Positions 17,161 through 25,851 of a stretch of 64,000 nt of DNA are shown here, piece after piece (the first letter of the stretch is position 1; each line of letters starts with the position of its first letter). The DNA comes from Bradyrhizobium sp. ISRA430. Lineage in GTDB: Bacteria; Pseudomonadota; Alphaproteobacteria; Rhizobiales; Xanthobacteraceae. Under the pieces are notes generated by a model. The model searched no databases. It saw only the letters and a program-made list of their open reading frames with translations, and was not told the origin of the DNA. The stretch is taken from contig NZ_CP094516.1 in NCBI RefSeq assembly GCF_029909975.1, forward strand, positions 5,952,001-6,016,000. Direction: 5' to 3'. The translations under genes and the position numbers were made by a program.

Positions 17161-18486
17161 ATGTCAGAGCTCGAGCGCGCACACCAACACACACACGATC
17201 ACCATCACGCCTGCGCCGACCTCTTCGGCTGCGGCGACGAGAAGGGAACGGGTATCATCCGCGAGGATATCAAGGACGCGGCCTTTGACAGTCGCGCCTC
17301 CGATCGCCTCCTCAATATGAACCACGTTGATCAGTGTACATTTGATGGCTATTTGTCAGCCCGTGGCCGCTGGCGCCGGAAGTTCTTGCAGGCGAGCAGC
17401 TTTATGGGTGTGCTGGCGGCTGTTGAGCCGTGGTTCACCAGTCTTGCGCAGGCGCAGCAGGAGCCCGGCGCTGGGCCTGTGCGCCGTTCCCAGCCTGAGG
17501 GTCGCGTGCACGTGATTCCTTCGACCAGGGAAACGGTTCGGCTCGGGGTCTTCGATGCCACCCTGCCGCCCATTCTCACCATCGAGTCGGGCGACATCAT
17601 CAGCTTCCCCGATACTTGGTCGCACTTCCTGAATGAAATGCAGCCAGGAGTGTCGATTGATACCCTGGCGCAGATGCGCGCAAGTAATCCCGGCCGGGGG
17701 CCACATTCCATCATCGGACCGATTGCTGTGAACCGCGCCGAACCGGGCGACGTGCTGGAAATCCGGTACCAATCGATCCGTCCCTACGAATGGGGCGCGG
17801 TGTTCAATAACCCGGGATCGCTCGGCTCCGGGCTGCTGCCGCAGGACTATGCGCAGGGGCAGGTCAAGTACGTTGATCTCGACCTTGGCGCCATGAAGGG
17901 CAAGTTTTTGCCTAACATCAGCATTCCATTGAAGCCGTTCCAGGGCACCCTGGGCGTCGCGCCACCCGACGGCTATTTTCCACCCTTGAGTCCCGGCGTG
18001 ACCAGCTCGGTGCCTCCAGGCCCGCACGCCGGCAATCTCGATCTCAGCGAGCTGTCCGAAGGCTCGACGCTCTACATCCCGGTGTGGAAGCCGGGAGCCC
18101 TCATCTACACGGGCGATAGCCACGCTGTGCAGGGGGACGGCGAGATTTCGCTCACTGCGCTGGAGACTCGGATGAAGGAGTTGCGCATCCAAATCATCCT
18201 CCACAAGCAGAAGAACCTGGCCTGGCCGGTGGCGGAGACGGACACACATTGGATCGTCATCGGGCTTGACAAGGACCTGAACGCAGCGATGACGCTTGCT
18301 GCGCGCAATGCGATCAAGTTTCTGGCGACGCGCGCGAAGATCAGTGAGCTGGACGCGTACGCCCTGTGCAGCATCGCCGCGAGCTTCCGCGTGACGCAGG
18401 TGGTCGACATCGTGCGCGGCGTTCACGCCCTGATCCCCAAGGCCATCTTCGCTCCCGATCTCAGGCGCGAAATGACGGTGGTATGA
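17161..18486 (+). CDS. Acetamidase/formamidase-family protein with His-rich N-terminus and internal Tat motif
   Basis: The 441 residues match the FmdA/AmdA fold from about residue 115, with ESGDIISFPDTWSHF, AVNRAEPGDVLEIRY and IYTGDSHAVQGDGEIS, the last being the family's metal-binding/catalytic region. Family members hydrolyse formamide or short amides to ammonia and an acid. Before it sit a His/Cys-rich leader (HQHTHDHHHACADLFGCG, residues 9-26) and a Tat-like motif RWRRKFLQASS (70-80) followed by a hydrophobic stretch ending near AQAQQ. Export to the periplasm is therefore likely. GAGGG about 8 bases before the ATG supports this long start, so the extension appears to be translated. Confidence 0.84.
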   Translation: MSELERAHQHTHDHHHACADLFGCGDEKGTGIIREDIKDAAFDSRASDRLLNMNHVDQCTFDGYLSARGRWRRKFLQASSFMGVLAAVEPWFTSLAQAQQEPGAGPVRRSQPEGRVHVIPSTRETVRLGVFDATLPPILTIESGDIISFPDTWSHFLNEMQPGVSIDTLAQMRASNPGRGPHSIIGPIAVNRAEPGDVLEIRYQSIRPYEWGAVFNNPGSLGSGLLPQDYAQGQVKYVDLDLGAMKGKFLPNISIPLKPFQGTLGVAPPDGYFPPLSPGVTSSVPPGPHAGNLDLSELSEGSTLYIPVWKPGALIYTGDSHAVQGDGEISLTALETRMKELRIQIILHKQKNLAWPVAETDTHWIVIGLDKDLNAAMTLAARNAIKFLATRAKISELDAYALCSIAASFRVTQVVDIVRGVHALIPKAIFAPDLRREMTVV

Positions 18487-18866
18487 GTGGCTCACTCTAC
18501 GGCGCAGCAACGGACCAACGGGGTCTGGCGCATAGCGCATGTTTATCCCGGAAAATACGACAGCGCTTCGGCATTCGCCGCTGTATGACGCGTTTGCCGC
18601 GTTCCGGAAATTGGAACGCCCTATGGTGTTACCCATACGCATTTTGCAATGGTGCCGCGTAACGCCTGAATCTAAGTCCTCAATGATCCTGCGAGACAAA
18701 AAGTCGCCTCGATCGCCCGTGTTTGGAGTTTATTTTTGAGATTGAGAGCTTCCGTGGCTGAACTGGATTTCGGAGCGCGTAGCGTCGGCGGATTTAAACA
18801 AAGTTTGAACCTGCCGCCCTATGCCATTCGAAATGCGCTGCGGCGGATGGTTCGCGGCGGGCCACA
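18487..18866. other. Intergenic region, no gene seen
   Basis: A 380-bp stretch between the acetamidase-like gene and the Crp-type regulator. Frames here are short and without recognisable domains, and the sequence is more AT-rich than the flanks (for example near 18690-18740). It probably carries the promoter of the regulator. No FNR- or CRP-like palindrome was recognised. Confidence 0.5.
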
Positions 18867-19610
18867 GTGACGCTTCCCAGCGGAGTTGGTAACCGACTTC
18901 TGGCTGCACTCCCGGCGGCCGACCTCGATCTGCTGGCACCCGAGCTGGAGATGGTCCCGCTCGATCGCGATGCGGTCGTCTCGCGCGCGGGTGACCAGAC
19001 CGAGCACGTCTTCTTCCCTCATAGCGGCGCCATTTCGGTGATGGTCGACATGGCGAACGGGCAGACGGTCGCCAGCGCTGCAATAGGGCGCGAGGGAGCG
19101 GTCGGCACTCTGTCCGTGCTGGGGCCGTCCCACACGGCCGTTACCGCCGTCGTTCGTGCTGCGGGCACCGCTTCGCGGATTCCGGCATCGCGATTCCACA
19201 CGGCCTTCAGCCGGAGCCCCGCGATCCGCCACGCAGTCCAGATTCACTTCAAGGCGATGCTGATACAGTTTCAAGTCGGCGGGGCCTGCAATGCGCTGCA
19301 TCCGGTGCAAGCCCGCATGGCACGCTGGCTGCTCCAGCTTCGCGACCGCATCGACGACGACGTCCTCCCGCTTACCCAGGAGGCACTTTCGCAGATACTG
19401 GGTGTGCGACGAACGACGGTGACGCTCCTGATGCGCAATCTGCGCGCTTCCGGAGCGATCAGATCTGAACGGCGCGGCGAAATCGAGATCGACCCGTCGC
19501 GGCTCGCAGCGGCGGCGTGCGAATGCCGCGATACCATGCGTCTCGAAATCGAAGAGATATTCTCGATGAATGCAGCCGGATCTCGCGCTTTGGTTCTGCC
19601 GACGCAGTAA
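18867..19610 (+). CDS. Crp/Fnr-family transcriptional regulator
   Basis: The 247 residues contain a cyclic-nucleotide-binding-type beta barrel (about 20-120; VFFPHSGAISVMVDMANGQ) and a C-terminal Crp winged helix (about 150-225; LTQEALSQILGVRRTTVTLL, the recognition helix). There is no N-terminal cysteine cluster, so it is not an oxygen-sensing FNR. The effector is unknown. It stands alone after the acetamidase-like gene in the same direction, so it could regulate that amide-hydrolase locus, but this is only positional. Confidence 0.87.
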   Translation: MTLPSGVGNRLLAALPAADLDLLAPELEMVPLDRDAVVSRAGDQTEHVFFPHSGAISVMVDMANGQTVASAAIGREGAVGTLSVLGPSHTAVTAVVRAAGTASRIPASRFHTAFSRSPAIRHAVQIHFKAMLIQFQVGGACNALHPVQARMARWLLQLRDRIDDDVLPLTQEALSQILGVRRTTVTLLMRNLRASGAIRSERRGEIEIDPSRLAAAACECRDTMRLEIEEIFSMNAAGSRALVLPTQ

Positions 19611-19727
19611 ATGAATCGGGCGATGCTGGCCGTTTCGGCGCGCGATTTTGCTCCGGGCGCCGATCGAGGGCCAAGGCGTTCGGCCAGCCCTCGATATGCT
19701 CCCTCCGTCAAACCATTATCCTCGCGC

Positions 19728-20162
19728 TTACTCGCAGTCCTGCTCGGCCGCCGTCACCTTTTTCTCGGACGGTGCGGGCTCGGCCGCACCGGCCGTCGCC
19801 TTCTTTGATTGTTCGGTGGGCGCTGGACGGGTCTGCTCCGTCGTGCCTGCCGTCCGATCCGGCGCCTGCGCGGAGGGTGCAGGCTTGGCCGCCGTTGATT
19901 GCTCGGCAGCGGTGGGCTGGCTCTGCATCTGCCGCTGCGCGTCTTCCGACGACGTTGCGGTGTTCTCCGAGGCTTTGCTCATCGAAGATGTCGGCGGTTG
20001 CTGCTTGGAATCAGTTGCTGTGGAACCGGTGGTTTGTCCCGTGTAGCCCGGGACCTTCCCCGATCCTGCATCGCGGCTCGCCGTGTTGCAGGGACCGGCA
20101 TAAACGGAGGTGGCGCTGAAGGCGAGCACCGCGCCCAAGATCATAAGTCTGTTAGCGATCAT
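19728..20162 (-). CDS. Small exported low-complexity protein
   Basis: The 144-residue product has a signal peptide (MIANRLMILGAVLAFSATSVYA, cut near residue 22). The rest is a Thr/Ser/Ala/Gln/Pro-rich, probably disordered chain with one cysteine near the start (GPCNTAS) and one at the end (EQDCE). The two could form a disulfide closing the chain. No domain is recognised. It is transcribed convergently with the Crp-type gene, and its start region borders a 420-bp non-coding gap. Confidence 0.72.
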   Translation of the reverse strand: MIANRLMILGAVLAFSATSVYAGPCNTASRDAGSGKVPGYTGQTTGSTATDSKQQPPTSSMSKASENTATSSEDAQRQMQSQPTAAEQSTAAKPAPSAQAPDRTAGTTEQTRPAPTEQSKKATAGAAEPAPSEKKVTAAEQDCE

Positions 20163-20286
20163 ATCCCTTCTCCTTTGAGCTCTCAGGACGATTGAACAAA
20201 AGTAGGGGCCTTCTGTTCCGGGCGCGCGAAAGCAGCGCCAACACTGACGAGTGGCTGAGTTCAGCGAGGCTCAAGATCTCCACCAA

Positions 20287-20310
20287 GAGGCCGCCTCAGT
20301 CGGCGGCCTC
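20287..20310 (-). terminator. Strong hairpin, probable terminator
   Basis: A perfect 9-bp stem (GAGGCCGCC / GGCGGCCTC) with a 6-base loop. On the plus strand it is followed by a pyrimidine-rich run; on the minus strand it directly follows a short acidic open frame. No gene has been identified that clearly uses it. Confidence 0.5.
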
Positions 20311-20568
20311 TCCCTCTTCGTCATCATCCGTGCCCTTTTCGCCTTCCACCACAAGGCGAACGTCTTGGGCAAACTGCGGCCGGCTAAGTTGAATGGACAC
20401 TGCGACTTTGATTGCTGCGACTTTGATTCAGGTCTTTCGCCATGGGCCATCTGAGCTGGAGGTCGTTAGGATCAATGTCCGCGGCGATAGAACGGTGACT
20501 AGCGCTGCGACATGTTCTCCTAAGCCAGGAACGCCCCTCGAGCGGCCGAGTTAAGCCGACAAAACTCC

Positions 20569-20574
20569 AAGGAG
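20569..20574 (+). promoter_or_regulatory. Ribosome binding site fixing a GTG start
   Basis: AAGGAG lies 8 bases before the GTG at 20583 and is the reason for choosing that start for the PhaC-like hydrolase. Confidence 0.75.
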
Positions 20575-20582
20575 CGGGCCGG

Positions 20583-21623
20583 GTGGAATCGTTACGACAG
20601 GCCCAATTTGCGGCCCTTGATCTCATGCGTCGAGTACAGGGCCATGCCCTGGGAGCTATCGGATTTGATCCTGCCGAACTGAAGCATCGGATACTTGCCA
20701 GTGGAGATCATTGGCGGCTGCGCGACTATGGCGGCCGAGAGCCACCGCTGCTCATTGTCGCTGCTCCAATCAAGCGGCCCTATATTTGGGATCTCGGGCC
20801 AAACCTCAGCGTCATCCGGAACTGTTTGAACCATGACCTGCGCATATACCTCCTCGAATGGATTGCACCGACAGCATCAGGAGGACATGTCGGGCTCGAT
20901 GAATGCGCAAGAGCCATATCCGAATGTGTGGCGAGGATCGCAACCGAGCCGAAATCGACAAAGCCCTTCCTGATCGGCCATTCGCTTGGCGGGACGTTAG
21001 CGGCAGTCTTCTGTGCATGCGAACCGCGAGCCGTGCGCGGTCTATTGCTTCTCGGTGCGCCGCTTTGCTTTCAACCGGCGACGAACAGATTTCGCGATGC
21101 GCTTGTTTCAATGATCCCGCCCGACCTGAGTGAAACGGACATCATCCCGGGCTCGCTGTTGTCGCATGCAAGCGCATTCGCCTCCCCCGATACGTTCGTA
21201 TGGCATCGGTTGACGGATGCAGCAATGAGCCTTGGCGACTTGCGTGCGCTGGATGTCCATGCGCGGGTTGAGCGCTGGGCTCTGGACGAGACTCCGCTTC
21301 CGGGCAAGCTGGTCCATCAGATTGCTGAATGGCTGTATCGGGAAAACCGGTTCTGCCGCGGCGACCTCACCGTGCTGGGTCACACGATTGGTCCATCATG
21401 TCTCGATATCCCGATGCTCGCGGTGGTCAACACGGCAGACGACGTTGCACCGCTCGCCTCGATTGAACCTTTCCTCGATGCGTTGCCTGCCAAGGATGTC
21501 GCGCTCATCAAATACCCCGGCGAAATCGGCATTGCATTGCAGCACCTCGGAATTCTTTTGGGGCGGGAAGCTTCCGCGCGTATCTGGCCGAAGATCATTG
21601 GTTGGCTGGCGTCTCATCGCTGA
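20583..21623 (+). CDS. PhaC-like alpha/beta hydrolase with serine nucleophile
   Basis: The 346-residue protein resembles the catalytic part of polyhydroxyalkanoate synthases: PPLLIVAAPIKRPYIWDLGP (near 55-74), RIYLLEWIAP (87-96), and acid and His regions NTADDVAP (Asp286/287) and ALQHLG (His321). The lipase-like box, however, is GHSLGG with Ser134, where true PHA synthases have Cys. It may therefore be a hydrolase (esterase or PHA-related depolymerase/thioesterase) rather than a polymerase. It is also shorter than class I PhaC (about 590). The GTG start has an AAGGAG site 8 bases upstream. It is convergent with the cyclase-TPR gene. Confidence 0.78.
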   Translation: MESLRQAQFAALDLMRRVQGHALGAIGFDPAELKHRILASGDHWRLRDYGGREPPLLIVAAPIKRPYIWDLGPNLSVIRNCLNHDLRIYLLEWIAPTASGGHVGLDECARAISECVARIATEPKSTKPFLIGHSLGGTLAAVFCACEPRAVRGLLLLGAPLCFQPATNRFRDALVSMIPPDLSETDIIPGSLLSHASAFASPDTFVWHRLTDAAMSLGDLRALDVHARVERWALDETPLPGKLVHQIAEWLYRENRFCRGDLTVLGHTIGPSCLDIPMLAVVNTADDVAPLASIEPFLDALPAKDVALIKYPGEIGIALQHLGILLGREASARIWPKIIGWLASHR

Positions 21624-21687
21624 TAGGCCGGTTCTGCGGCAAAGCTCGCTGCAAAGCAGGACGGATGACCCGAAGTTCAATGCAGCC

Positions 21688-23466
21688 TCACCCCCTCCAT
21701 CCGGCCTTACGCAGACCGTCGATGAGATGTGCGTGGTCCTCTGGCCGAAACCACGGAGCCCTGTTGCGGACATACATGTCGAATGCCCCCGGTGCACGCG
21801 ACACGGCCTTTTCCAGCTCTTCCCTCGCTTCCGCCGTGCGGCCAAGCTGGCCCAGCGCCGCCGCGAACCAGCGGTAGATCATCGGAAAATCGGGATACGA
21901 CCGGATCAGACGTTTTGCGGCCTCGATCGAAGCCGCGTATTCGCCGCAGAAATATAAGCCGCACGCAATGTGCAACAAGCGGACTGCCAGATAGGGGTCG
22001 CGGGGATCGAGCCTGATGCACGCCTTGAGAGCCGTGACCCCCTCCTCGGGCCGTTCAGCAAAGATCAGCGTCGCGCCTCGATGGCCATGCGCGATCGCCA
22101 GATTTGGACTCATGGAGAGAGCCCGCTCGATCTCCGCCAACGCATCGTCAGCCTCGCCGCGTGCTTGCAAGGCCCAGCCAAGGCACGAACGGGCTTCCGC
22201 ATCGGCGCCATCGAGCGCGACCGCCCGGCGGGCCAAGGCCTCCGCCGAGCGTTGCGCGTCTCGCAGGCCTATCTTCTGGTAGAGCGCGGCCGCTTGCAGT
22301 TGATAGAGCGCGAGCGCGCTGTAGCTGCCGCCGAAGGTTGGGTCGAGATCGATCGCCTGTCTGAAGAATTGCTCTGCGATCTCATCGTCGTCTGCGGTCG
22401 CTTTGCTCAGATGCCACAGGCCGCGCTGATAGGCTGCCCAGGCATCAAGGCTCCCCGGCGGCCTGCGCATGGCGCGTCGGAGCTCGGCGTCTGCAATGGC
22501 GGGGGCGAGCGCAGTCGTCAGCGCCTCGGTAAGCTCATCCTGCACGGCGAAAACATCCGCGAGATCGCGGTCGTAGCGCTCGGCCCACACATGATTGCTG
22601 GTCGCCGCCTCTATGAGCTGCGCGGTCACGCGGATCCGACCGCCGGCCTTGCGCACGCTGCCTTCAAGCACGTAGCGGACGCCGAGCTCGCGCCCGACCT
22701 GTCTCACATCAACCGCTCGCCCCTTGTAGGTGAACGACGAGTTCCGAGCGATGACGAACAGTGAGGGATAGCGCGATAGCGCCGTGATCACATCTTCGGC
22801 TATACCGTCGGACACGAATTCCTGCTCGGGGTCGCCGCTCATATTGGTCAGCGGCAGCACGGCGACGGACGGTTTGTCAGGCAACGCGAGCGCGGGAATC
22901 TCGCGTTTGGGCGTCGCAGTCCGCGGGGCGGGGTCGATGATGATGCGGTAAACGTGGACAGGCCGGGCGATGTTTTTCAGAGTTTGCTCGCCCGCTTCCT
23001 CGACGTCGAAAGGTACCTTATCGCGCGCGTGATTGAAGACAGTCTGAGAGATACAGATGCCGCCGGGTTCGGCGATGCTCTCGAGCCGCGCCGCAATGTT
23101 GACGCCGTCTCCAAAGATGTCATGGGCTTCGACGATGATGTCGCCGATATTGAGCCCCACACGGAAGAGAATGCGCCTGTCTTCCGCATCGTCGCTGGTA
23201 AGCTCGTTGATGCGGGACTGGAACTGCATGGCAGCCCGCACCGCTTCGACCGCGCTTGGAAACTCCGCCAAAAACCCGTCGCCGGTGTTCTTCACGATGC
23301 GGCCGCCGTGCTGCGCAATCGCGGGCTCGACACCTCCGGCGAGGAGTGCCGTCAGCTTGGCGTGGGTCGCCTCTTCGTCATTGTGCATGAGCCGAGAATA
23401 GCCAGCCACGTCGGCGGCCAAGATCGCCGATAATCTACGCTCGACTCGAACCCGCTCTTGCACCAT
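21688..23466 (-). CDS. Class III adenylate/guanylate cyclase with TolB-like and TPR domains
   Basis: The 592-residue protein has a class III cyclase domain (about 10-180): RRLSAILAADVAGYSRL holds the first metal Asp (Asp19), NTGDGFLAEF the second, and GDGVNIAARLE the transition-state Asn/Arg pair. It is followed by a TolB/FlgO-like domain (about 205-320; AVLPLTNMSGDPEQEFVSDG) and several tetratricopeptide repeats (about 340-580). This domain set is common in rhizobia and predicts a soluble cAMP-forming protein with a protein-interaction tail. Two ATGs are possible, 23487 and 23466; I chose the second because the domain starts soon after it. Confidence 0.88.
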   Translation of the reverse strand: MVQERVRVERRLSAILAADVAGYSRLMHNDEEATHAKLTALLAGGVEPAIAQHGGRIVKNTGDGFLAEFPSAVEAVRAAMQFQSRINELTSDDAEDRRILFRVGLNIGDIIVEAHDIFGDGVNIAARLESIAEPGGICISQTVFNHARDKVPFDVEEAGEQTLKNIARPVHVYRIIIDPAPRTATPKREIPALALPDKPSVAVLPLTNMSGDPEQEFVSDGIAEDVITALSRYPSLFVIARNSSFTYKGRAVDVRQVGRELGVRYVLEGSVRKAGGRIRVTAQLIEAATSNHVWAERYDRDLADVFAVQDELTEALTTALAPAIADAELRRAMRRPPGSLDAWAAYQRGLWHLSKATADDDEIAEQFFRQAIDLDPTFGGSYSALALYQLQAAALYQKIGLRDAQRSAEALARRAVALDGADAEARSCLGWALQARGEADDALAEIERALSMSPNLAIAHGHRGATLIFAERPEEGVTALKACIRLDPRDPYLAVRLLHIACGLYFCGEYAASIEAAKRLIRSYPDFPMIYRWFAAALGQLGRTAEAREELEKAVSRAPGAFDMYVRNRAPWFRPEDHAHLIDGLRKAGWRG

Positions 23467-23925
23467 GGCCCGCACATGGCCCACCAACCCACCAATATTC
23501 TACGATGGATCGGACTGCGGCGCCAAACGGGCTCTCACGGTCATTGCAGCTAAGTTGAAACGCGTCAGCCGCACTGACCGAGGTTTGTCTGGGATATGGA
23601 AAGAGCGCCAGTGCGCACCGCCGTATATGCCTGCAGCATAATTTGGCGCGGCAAGGAGAGCCCCTTTGCGGAATGTCGCTCTTGCCGACTGCGCCGTTTC
23701 GGCGGGTTCGCAAAGCCCACCGGGCCCACGAGCCGCGAGGATGGGCATCCTGCCGGTGTTTTGCCCGACGTGTCAAATGGGGTTTCGCAAAATCGAAAAA
23801 ACGTAATGCCGACAAGTCGCCGGCTACTGTGCATGGGGTTGTTTTCGAGATTCTTGCAGTCCGGTCGCGAAAATCTCGGACCGGACCTGATTCCGTCGCG
23901 CTTCAGGTGGCTTTCAGTCTTCGCC
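23467..23925. repeat. Intergenic region with probable dispersed repeat sequence
   Basis: About 460 bp between two minus-strand genes (cyclase and lepA). I see no gene. The part from about 23690 to 23870 has GC-poor, stop-free but domain-free frames. From memory of related genomes it looks like a dispersed intergenic repeat (including GTGCATGGGGTTGTTTTCGA), but this is unverified. No second copy occurs in this window. Confidence 0.3.
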
Positions 23926-25737
23926 TCAGCTATCCACCTTCAGCGCGGCAATGAAGGCTTCCTGCGGGATGTCGACCTTGCCGAACTGCCGCATCTTCTT
24001 CTTGCCTTCCTTCTGCTTTTCCAGAAGCTTGCGCTTACGCGTGATGTCGCCGCCGTAGCACTTTGCGGTGACGTCCTTGCGCAGCGCGCGCACGGTCTCG
24101 CGGGCGATCACCTTGCCGCCGATCGCCGCCTGGATCGGGATCTGGAACATGTGCGGCGGGATCAGCTCCTTCATCTTCTCGACCATGGCGCGGCCGCGGC
24201 CTTCCGCGCGGGTGCGATGCACCAGCATGGAGAGCGCATCGACCGGCTCGCCGTTGACCAGGATCTGCATCTTGACGAGATCGGCCGGCTTGTAGTCGGT
24301 GAGATGATAGTCGAACGAGGCGTAGCCCTTGGAGACCGATTTCAGGCGGTCGTAGAAGTCGAACACGACCTCGTTGAGCGGCAAGTCGTATTTCACCATT
24401 GCGCGGGAGCCGACGTAAGTGAGCTCCTTCTGCGAGCCGCGGCGGTCCTGACACAGCTTCAGCACGCTGCCGAGATACTCGTCCGGGGTGAGGATCGTGG
24501 CCTCGATCCAGGGTTCGTCGATCTCCGCGATCTTGACCACGTCGGGCATGTCGACGGGATTGTGGATCTCGATCTCGGTGCCGTCGGTCAGCTTCATCTT
24601 GTAGATGACGCTCGGCGCGGTCGCGATCAGATTGAGATCGAACTCGCGCGACAGCCGCTCCTGGATGATCTCCAGATGCAGCAGCCCGAGGAAGCCGCAG
24701 CGGAAGCCGAAGCCCAGCGCGGCCGAGGTCTCCATCTCGAAGGAGAAGCTGGCGTCGTTGAGCCTGAGCTTGCCCATCGCGGCGCGCAGCGTCTCGAAGT
24801 CGTCAGCATCGACCGGGAACAGGCCGCAGAACACCACCGGGATCGCCGGCTTGAAGCCGGGCAGCATGTCGGCAACGGGCTTCCTGTCGTCCGTGATGGT
24901 GTCGCCGACGCGGGTGTCGGCGACCTCCTTGATCGCGGCGGTGATGAAGCCGATCTCGCCGGGGCCGAGCTCCTCGACCTGCTGCATCTTCGGCGTGAAG
25001 AAGCCGACGCGCTCGACGTCATAGGCCGCGCCGGTGCCCATCATGCGGACGCGCTGGCCCTTCTTCATCACGCCGTCGACGATGCGCACGAGCACGACGA
25101 CGCCGAGATAGACGTCGTACCAGCTATCCACCAGCAGCGCCTTCAGCGTCGCGTCGCGGTCGCCCTTCGGCGGCGGCAGGCGGGTGACGATGGCTTCCAG
25201 CACATCAGGCACCCCGAGGCCGGTCTTGGCCGAGATCATCACCGCGTCGGACGCATCGATGCCGATGACGTCCTCGATCTGCTGCTTGATCTTCTCAGGC
25301 TCGGCGGCGGGCAGGTCGACCTTGTTCAGGACCGGAACGATCTCGTGGTTGTTGTCGAGCGCCTGGTAGACATTGGCGAGCGTCTGCGCCTCGACGCCCT
25401 GGCTGGCGTCGACCACCAGCAGGGAACCCTCGCAGGCCGCCAGCGACCGCGAGACCTCATAGGCGAAGTCGACATGGCCGGGCGTGTCCATCAGGTTGAA
25501 GATGTAATCCTTGCCGTCCTTGGCGCGGTACGAGAGCCGAACGGTCTGCGCCTTGATGGTGATGCCGCGTTCGCGCTCGATATCCATGGAATCGAGCACC
25601 TGCTCCTTGCCCGCCATTTCGCGGTCGGACAGGCCACCGGTCATCTGGATCAGGCGGTCGGCCAGCGTCGATTTGCCATGGTCGATATGGGCGACGATGG
25701 AGAAATTGCGGATGTTGGAAATGGGGACGGTCGTCAT
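23926..25737 (-). CDS. lepA: Elongation factor 4 (back-translocating GTPase)
   Basis: The 603-residue protein is full length for LepA/EF4, which binds ribosomes and moves stalled tRNAs back one step or aids 30S assembly. The GTPase motifs are intact: AHIDHGKST (G1, about 13-21), DTPGHVDF (G3) and NKVD (G4). EF-G-like domains follow, then the LepA-specific C-terminal domain ([23 protein letters not shown] near 550-572). I chose the ATG at 25737 ([20 protein letters not shown]) over an upstream ATG at 25776 because it matches the family start. It is divergent from the glycosyltransferase gene. Confidence 0.97.
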   Translation of the reverse strand: MTTVPISNIRNFSIVAHIDHGKSTLADRLIQMTGGLSDREMAGKEQVLDSMDIERERGITIKAQTVRLSYRAKDGKDYIFNLMDTPGHVDFAYEVSRSLAACEGSLLVVDASQGVEAQTLANVYQALDNNHEIVPVLNKVDLPAAEPEKIKQQIEDVIGIDASDAVMISAKTGLGVPDVLEAIVTRLPPPKGDRDATLKALLVDSWYDVYLGVVVLVRIVDGVMKKGQRVRMMGTGAAYDVERVGFFTPKMQQVEELGPGEIGFITAAIKEVADTRVGDTITDDRKPVADMLPGFKPAIPVVFCGLFPVDADDFETLRAAMGKLRLNDASFSFEMETSAALGFGFRCGFLGLLHLEIIQERLSREFDLNLIATAPSVIYKMKLTDGTEIEIHNPVDMPDVVKIAEIDEPWIEATILTPDEYLGSVLKLCQDRRGSQKELTYVGSRAMVKYDLPLNEVVFDFYDRLKSVSKGYASFDYHLTDYKPADLVKMQILVNGEPVDALSMLVHRTRAEGRGRAMVEKMKELIPPHMFQIPIQAAIGGKVIARETVRALRKDVTAKCYGGDITRKRKLLEKQKEGKKKMRQFGKVDIPQEAFIAALKVDS

Positions 25738-25851
25738 GGGCGCGGGATACCACTCACATCCCCGTGCGGCAACCATATTGCTGTATTTTCAGGGCCTTTC
25801 TTCACGCCAAGCTGATTCCACGAGGGCTCAAAACGCGCTACGCAACGGCCC

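Larger units (their letters stand above)
20163..20582. other. Intergenic region with hairpin and tandem 13-mer
   Basis: The 420-bp gap holds no clear gene. It contains a strong hairpin at 20287-20310 and a direct repeat of TGCGACTTTGATT (20401-20413 and 20416-20428). A minus-strand frame of 34 codons (20400 to 20296, GTG start, acidic end) finishes with its stop inside the hairpin loop; I cannot assign it. It might be the tail of a decayed gene. Confidence 0.4.

Noticed and set aside
16863..17192. Minus-strand frame of about 100 codons in the hydrolase intergenic region
   Set aside because: No ribosome site, overlaps the 5' end of the acetamidase-like gene, and has no domain or plausible codon pattern.
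23940..25800. Very long open frame on the plus strand across lepA
   Set aside because: It is antisense to an unmistakable LepA, is rich in His/Arg/Asp as expected for reverse reading of high-GC genes, and shows no domain.
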